Below the pieces are notes generated by a model that made no database searches, had not been told where the DNA came from, and saw only the letters and a program-made list of their open reading frames with translations. The position numbers and the translations under genes are program-made. Shown one piece after another: positions 59,481 to 64,000 of a stretch of DNA of 64,000 bases (positions are counted from its first letter, which is position 1; each line of letters starts with the position of its first letter). Source of the DNA: G963663315 sp965208975 (GTDB lineage: Bacteria > Pseudomonadota > Gammaproteobacteria > Arenicellales > Poriferihabitantaceae); contig CBDBQH010000003.1 of the NCBI GenBank assembly GCA_965208975.1, forward strand, positions 124,001 through 188,000, in the 5' to 3' direction.

Positions 59481-60438
59481 GAGACCTCTGCTTACAGCGC
59501 TTCGCGCCACAGCTGAAATCACCCGGCTACGCATACTGTCGGTTCTGCGTGACAGTGAGTTGACCGTCTCCGAGTTGATGGAGATACTGAAACAGAGCCA
59601 GCCGCGAGTCAGCCGCCATTTGAAACTGCTGTGTGACGCCGGATTAGTGCAGCGTTATCCGGAAGGCGCGTGGGTCTTTCATCGACTCATGGATAGCGGG
59701 AAAACAGCCGAATTGATCTCGTCAATCCTGGACATGATTGACATGCGGGATATCGATATCGCCCGTGACCAGCAGAAACTGCAAAAAATCAAAAGCCGCA
59801 ATGCAGCCATGGCCGCCGAATACTTCAGCAAAAATGCGCCAGAATGGGATACGCTCCGAAAACTCGCGATACCGGAGAGCTATGTCGAGAAAAAACTGAT
59901 TGACTGCCTGGATATCGAACGCCCCGACCTGTTCCTGGATCTTGGCACCGGAACCGGGAGAATACTCGAAATATTTTCCCCGCACATCAAAAAGGGAATC
60001 GGTATCGACATGACCCGGGAGATGCTGATGCTCGCCCGCTCCAACCTCGACACGGCTGGCGCCCGGAATTGCTCGGTGCGCCATCAGGACATCACCAATC
60101 TGAGTCTTGAAGACAATTCCGTCGACGCCATCACAATCCATCAAGTATTGCACTACCTGGATCGGCCGGATGAAGTGATCCGGGAAGCGGCCAGGGTATT
60201 GCGCGCGGATGGGCAACTGATTGTTGTCGATTTTCTTCCTCATGACCTCGAATTTCTCAGACAGAAACATGCCCACCGCCGGCTGGGAATATCCCCGCAG
60301 TCGATTTCTCAATGGGCGGAACATTGCGGCCTCAGCCTGGTCTGTACAGAGCATTTGTCGGCGACCGGGGCGGATCGGAACAGCCTCGGCATTGGTTTGT
60401 GGAGTTTGCGGAAGCGGACACCGAAAACAATGATATGA
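59479..60438 (+). CDS. ArsR-type regulator fused to a SAM methyltransferase
   Basis: Cytoplasmic protein of 319 residues. The N-terminal 90 residues are a winged helix (RLRILSVLRDSELTVSELME, QPRVSRHLKLLCDAGLVQRY), with no ArsR cysteine metal site visible. The rest is a class I methyltransferase with motif I FLDLGTGTGRILE and VLRADGQLIVVDF. Such fusions are found near methionine/S-adenosylmethionine cycle genes in other proteobacteria, which suggests SAM or SAH sensing. ATG 59479 is the likely start; GTG 59458 is an alternative. It is divergent from pstS. Confidence 0.85.
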   Translation: MRPLLTALRATAEITRLRILSVLRDSELTVSELMEILKQSQPRVSRHLKLLCDAGLVQRYPEGAWVFHRLMDSGKTAELISSILDMIDMRDIDIARDQQKLQKIKSRNAAMAAEYFSKNAPEWDTLRKLAIPESYVEKKLIDCLDIERPDLFLDLGTGTGRILEIFSPHIKKGIGIDMTREMLMLARSNLDTAGARNCSVRHQDITNLSLEDNSVDAITIHQVLHYLDRPDEVIREAARVLRADGQLIVVDFLPHDLEFLRQKHAHRRLGISPQSISQWAEHCGLSLVCTEHLSATGADRNSLGIGLWSLRKRTPKTMI

Positions 60439-60468
60439 TTGACGAAAGAGTTTTAACCACAACGCTCA

Positions 60469-62610
60469 ATGATGATTTCCAAATACCTTAAAATCCTGAT
60501 GACATCAGGCTTCGTGGCCTTGTTCTGCGCCAATTCCACAGCTTCTGTACTGAACGAGCTCGAACAAACGGAACTTCCGGTCAGTCTGTCCACGCAGACG
60601 ACCATAACGACCCTGATCAATACTCTCGTCAATACCCGGCACTTTCATCAGGTCCCTCTCGACGATCGCCTTTCCGAAAAAATTCTGGAAAACTACATCC
60701 AGCGGCTGGACCCGACAAAAAGTTATTTTCTGCAGGAGGATATCGACCGGATCGAAGAGACGAAACATGAATTCGATGACTACATCAGAAACAGCTTCCT
60801 GACACCGGCCTACACGATTTTCAAGACATACCGGGAAAGAGTCAATCAACGAGTTGAATTTGCTGTTGAAAGATTGAACCAGCCCTTCGACTTTACCATT
60901 GACGAGGAATATCTGCTGGACCCCGAGGATGTCTCCTGGGCGCGGAATGTCGAGGAGCTGAATGACAACTGGCGCAAGCGCATTAAAAACGACATGATCA
61001 ACCTGCGCCTGTCAAAAAAACCGGACGATGAGATTCAGGAAACCCTGACCAACCGATACGTTCATATCGCGCGAAGAACCGGACAATTGAAAAGCGAAGA
61101 TGTATTCCAGAGCTTCATCAACTCCTGGCTTTCAGGCATTGAGCCTTATACCCTGTATCATTCCCCGCAAGGAGCAGAAAATTTCAATATCCAGATGCGG
61201 TTGTCACTGGAGGGAATCGGCGCGGTCCTGCAGAGCGATAACGAATTCACCGTGGTCAGGAGAGTCATTCCCGGAGGCCCCGCCGAACGCTCCGGCAAGC
61301 TGGACTCCGGTGATCGGATTATCGGGGTCGGACAAGAAAACGAAGAGGTCATTGATGTCATCGGCTGGCGGCTCGACGATGTCGTGTCGCTGATTCGGGG
61401 GCCAAAGGGCTCAACCGTTGTTCTGGAGGTACTGCCCGCTGAAAATGGGCTGGACAGCAAAGCGGGAACAATCCTGATTGTCCGCGATGAAATAAAACTG
61501 GAGGAACAGGCCGCAAGCAGCCGGGTTATCGACATTCCGGCCGAAAACGGAACTTCCAGAATCGGCGTGATTCAACTGCCTTCGTTCTATACCGATTTCA
61601 ATGGCAGAAACATCAACAGCCCGGATTATCGAAGCACCACCCGCGATGTCAAAAAACTGCTGACCGAGCTTGAGCCTGAAAATACGGACGGCCTGATCAT
61701 GGATTTACGAGGTAATGGCGGAGGCGCGCTCGACGAGGCGATCTCATTGACCGGACTGTTCATTCGTACAGGCCCGGTGGTCCAGGTCCAATTCAACAAC
61801 GGCGCCAAGATAGACCGCGACCCGGACCCGGCCATCGTATACGATGGCCCTCTTGTGGTACTGGTTGATCGTCATAGCGCCAGCGCTTCTGAAATTTTCG
61901 CCGGAGCTATCCAGGACTATAATCGCGGACTGATCCTTGGCGAACCGACCTTTGGCAAAGGCACCGTCCAGACCCTGGTCAACCTGAACCATCACCATGA
62001 TTCGGATGTAGAACTCGGACAACTCAGAATAACCATTGCCCAGTTCTTCCGGGTCAACGGCGACAGCACCCAGTATCGTGGAGTCATTCCGGACATTATC
62101 TGGGATTTCAGTGAGATCGATAACCAGTCCGGTGAACGCGCCAATGACAGCGCCATTCCCTGGCGTCAGGTTGGAGCAGTCGCATTCGAGCCTTTTCGAA
62201 GCCAGTCGGATTCCCGTTTGCTGGATCGAGTCATTTTGGAACACCGGGAGCGGGCAAGAGACGATCCCGAATTCAGCTACTTTCGGGAAGTGGACCTGAT
62301 CAACCGGAGTATCCGTCAAATGAAAACGGTTCCCCTGTCCCAGGAGAAACGCCAACAGTTGAGAACAACGCGTGACCAGAAGCGGCTTGACCTGGAAAAT
62401 GCCCGGCGCGCCAACTCCGGTCAGGAAGCATTGCCGACAGTTGAATCGCTGGACCAGGCCGAACGGGAGCAAAACAGCAGCCTTGCCGAACCGGATGATT
62501 CTTCCGGCGCCCGGTCGGATCCGTTTCTGGTCGAAGGAGCCAGGATATTGCTGGATTTCGAACGTTATGCGAAGCTGTTCGACAATCAGAATTCCCTGTC
62601 GGGCGGGTAA
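60469..62610 (+). CDS. prc: Carboxy-terminal processing (tail-specific) protease Prc
   Basis: Periplasmic serine protease of 713 residues with signal peptide. An N-terminal helical DUF3340-like region is followed by a PDZ domain (about 235-330, with IGVGQENEE), then the S41 peptidase core. The Ser-Lys dyad is Ser472 in HSASASEIF and Lys497 in FGKGTVQ, 25 apart as in E. coli Tsp. A long polar C-terminal region (about 590-713) completes the standard length. It degrades misfolded or tagged periplasmic proteins and trims penicillin-binding and lipoprotein partners. Confidence 0.93.
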   Translation: MMISKYLKILMTSGFVALFCANSTASVLNELEQTELPVSLSTQTTITTLINTLVNTRHFHQVPLDDRLSEKILENYIQRLDPTKSYFLQEDIDRIEETKHEFDDYIRNSFLTPAYTIFKTYRERVNQRVEFAVERLNQPFDFTIDEEYLLDPEDVSWARNVEELNDNWRKRIKNDMINLRLSKKPDDEIQETLTNRYVHIARRTGQLKSEDVFQSFINSWLSGIEPYTLYHSPQGAENFNIQMRLSLEGIGAVLQSDNEFTVVRRVIPGGPAERSGKLDSGDRIIGVGQENEEVIDVIGWRLDDVVSLIRGPKGSTVVLEVLPAENGLDSKAGTILIVRDEIKLEEQAASSRVIDIPAENGTSRIGVIQLPSFYTDFNGRNINSPDYRSTTRDVKKLLTELEPENTDGLIMDLRGNGGGALDEAISLTGLFIRTGPVVQVQFNNGAKIDRDPDPAIVYDGPLVVLVDRHSASASEIFAGAIQDYNRGLILGEPTFGKGTVQTLVNLNHHHDSDVELGQLRITIAQFFRVNGDSTQYRGVIPDIIWDFSEIDNQSGERANDSAIPWRQVGAVAFEPFRSQSDSRLLDRVILEHRERARDDPEFSYFREVDLINRSIRQMKTVPLSQEKRQQLRTTRDQKRLDLENARRANSGQEALPTVESLDQAEREQNSSLAEPDDSSGARSDPFLVEGARILLDFERYAKLFDNQNSLSGG

Positions 62611-62618
62611 CGTCAAAA

Positions 62619-63809
62619 ATGTCAAAACTGGTCGTTGTCAACCGGGAAGATGAAACGCGGGTCCCCTTTTTGCGGGGCATGCTGACCAAATCACTGCACC
62701 AGGCCGGACTCGAGTTCATCAACGCCTACCGTGTAGCCAGCGATATCAGGGACGAATTCGAGGATTACGGAGAAGTGAGCGCTACCGAATTAAGGGAGCG
62801 GATCGTGGAGATTCTGCGAGAGGACTACCCCGATGCCGTACTGACCAGATACAAAAAGGAAGACATTACCCGGGAAAATATCCGCGTCATTGGCGGCGAT
62901 GGCAATACCGAATCCTTTTCCAGAGGAGTTCATGTCCAAAGACTGCAAAGCTGCGCCATCAACACCGCCCAATGCAATGCGATCACCCGCCATGTCCACA
63001 GCCATCTGGTCAGCCATAAAATACGTGAAATCACGACACAGGACCTGACCGGGCTGACCTACTCGGTCATCAGGCAGCGTGTCGACCAGAAACATGCCGA
63101 CTATTATCTGTTGTGGAGATTTTTCCTGGAAAACAGCTATCCATTGCTGTTATTGATCGGCGGGGCGCCCGGAAGCGGCAAAAGCACCATCGCGACCGCA
63201 GTCGCTAACCGGCTCGGCATTGTGCGAACCCAGTCCACCGATATGCTCAGAGAAGTCATGAGAATCACGATTCCGGAAAAAATCTCCCCGACCCTGCATA
63301 CTTCCACCTTCAGGGCTGGCAAAGCCCTGCACATTCCCGAAACCGATGTCAATACCGATGATCGTCTCTTATACGGATTCCAGATACAGTCGGAGATGGT
63401 AGAAGTCGCTTGCGAGGCAGTGATACAACGGGCAATCAATGAAAATGTGTCCATGATTATGGAAGGAGTGCATGTTCGCCCTTCCCTGCCGGCGCGAATT
63501 GATTTCGGCAAGAACACGGTGGTTGTGCCAGTGTGTCTGGCCGTTCTCGAAAAGAACAGACTGAAGCGGTTCATAAAAGGCCGTTCGTCCGAAAACAAGC
63601 AGCGCCGGGCGAAACGGTATTTACAAAACCTGGATAAAATCTGGCATCTGCAAACGGTTCTGCTTTCCGAGGCGGATAACGAAGACATCGAAATTCTCGA
63701 TAACCGCGATATTACAGAAACTTCTCTGGATATCATAAAAGTCATTATTCAAACCATGGCAACCCGATATCAGGGGGAAATCGAATCCCTCAGAGAGCAA
63801 TACGCATGA
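62619..63809 (+). CDS. 2-phosphoglycerate kinase with N-terminal ATP-cone domain
   Basis: Cytoplasmic protein of 396 residues. The N-terminal 90 residues resemble an ATP-cone (VVVNREDETRVPFLRGMLTKSL, a nucleotide-sensing fold). The kinase domain has P-loop GGAPGSGKST (about 182-191), a STDMLREVMR segment and MIMEGVHVRPS. This matches 2-phosphoglycerate kinases, which make 2,3-bisphosphoglycerate from 2-phosphoglycerate and ATP in methanogens. Bacterial members are less studied. It begins eight bases after prc and is followed by an ApgM-type phosphoglycerate mutase, which supplies its substrate. Confidence 0.82.
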   Translation: MSKLVVVNREDETRVPFLRGMLTKSLHQAGLEFINAYRVASDIRDEFEDYGEVSATELRERIVEILREDYPDAVLTRYKKEDITRENIRVIGGDGNTESFSRGVHVQRLQSCAINTAQCNAITRHVHSHLVSHKIREITTQDLTGLTYSVIRQRVDQKHADYYLLWRFFLENSYPLLLLIGGAPGSGKSTIATAVANRLGIVRTQSTDMLREVMRITIPEKISPTLHTSTFRAGKALHIPETDVNTDDRLLYGFQIQSEMVEVACEAVIQRAINENVSMIMEGVHVRPSLPARIDFGKNTVVVPVCLAVLEKNRLKRFIKGRSSENKQRRAKRYLQNLDKIWHLQTVLLSEADNEDIEILDNRDITETSLDIIKVIIQTMATRYQGEIESLREQYA

Positions 63810-63849
63810 ACTCACAGATATGGTTCGGGATACTGGCGGGGACACTGAA

Positions 63850-64000
63850 ATGCACAATCCTCTAAAGGGCCTGGTCATCATTCTTGACGGGTTGGGCGAT
63901 CGTCCGAACCAGCATCTCAACGGACTGACTCCGCTGGAGTATGCCAACACCCCGACTCTGGATCAGTTGGCGAAACACGGACAATCGGGATTGATGGATC
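63850..64000 (+). CDS. 2,3-bisphosphoglycerate-independent phosphoglycerate mutase, ApgM type (5' part)
   Basis: Only the first 50 codons are in the window. The start GLVIILDGLGDRP with the metal-ligand aspartates, and NGLTPLEYANTPTLDQLA, match the archaeal-type cofactor-independent phosphoglycerate mutase (alkaline phosphatase fold). GGGGA lies before the ATG at 63850. It interconverts 3- and 2-phosphoglycerate. The gene follows the 2-phosphoglycerate kinase by 40 bp on the same strand. Confidence 0.85.
   Translation, partial: MHNPLKGLVIILDGLGDRPNQHLNGLTPLEYANTPTLDQLAKHGQSGLMD

Overview
The window is bacterial chromosome and reads like a gammaproteobacterium. The evidence is an RhlB-type helicase, EttA, a tail-specific protease, a bifunctional class A PBP1B, the ypjD-like gene divergent to ffh, and the ilvB-ilvH-ilvC-psd-pssA run. 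I saw no rRNA, tRNA, CRISPR array, prophage or IS transposase. Genes are dense. The gaps are filled by dispersed palindromic repeats: 20-bp ATTCCC-N8-GGGAAT elements, and longer GC-rich elements built around a GGGGCGGG...CCCGCCC palindrome. These repeats, two long simple-sequence tracts near surface or exported protein genes, and purine-scavenging genes fit a host-associated or otherwise variable lifestyle. That last point is inference.

Layout. 1-3308 (minus): branched-chain amino acid type ABC transporter with a fused LivG-LivF ATPase, LivH, and LivM cut by the window edge. 3486-7312: an HAD-enoyl-CoA hydratase fusion for beta-oxidation and an MFS carrier. 7272-12098 (minus): cystathionine beta-synthase, PBP1B and an AI-2E/PerM protein. 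12158-13833: glycerate kinase and a CoA-binding protein. 13847-15042 (minus): a coiled-coil membrane protein and a YpjD/CcsA-like protein. 15113-22100: ffh, ilvBHC, psd, pssA and a hendecad-repeat membrane protein. 22100-29490: a 1959-residue Calx-beta autotransporter set between blocks of palindromic repeats, with a (AGCC)15 tract and a promoter upstream. 29490-34473: PPK2, an orphan TupA-like binding protein, a second PerM, a CMD-family protein, a methyltransferase and a PRTase-like protein. 34633-39331: EttA, cytochrome c', cytochrome b561, a YHS protein and a porin. 39377-46197 (minus): RhlB, then AllA, PuuD and a nucleoside-type ABC transporter. 46406-48069: a coiled-coil nuclease-like protein and an exported protein whose start is out of frame across a C11 tract. 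48375-50716: peptide deformylase and an NCS2 permease. 50777-53960: transglutaminase, alpha-E and ATP-grasp operon. 54105-59386: phoU-pstB-pstA-pstC-pstS. 59479-64000: ArsR-methyltransferase fusion, Prc protease, 2-phosphoglycerate kinase and the start of an ApgM-type phosphoglycerate mutase.

Functional links. PuuD, AllA, the nucleoside-type ABC transporter and the NCS2 permease suggest uptake and oxidation of purines or urate for nitrogen. Glycerate kinase, 2-phosphoglycerate kinase and ApgM all act at the 2-phosphoglycerate node. PPK2 and the Pst system link phosphate uptake and polyphosphate. The most striking observations are the two likely slipped-strand switches: C11 at 47342-47352 and (AGCC)15 at 22442-22501. 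The next is the way dispersed palindromes have become part of genes, giving one start codon and three gene ends.
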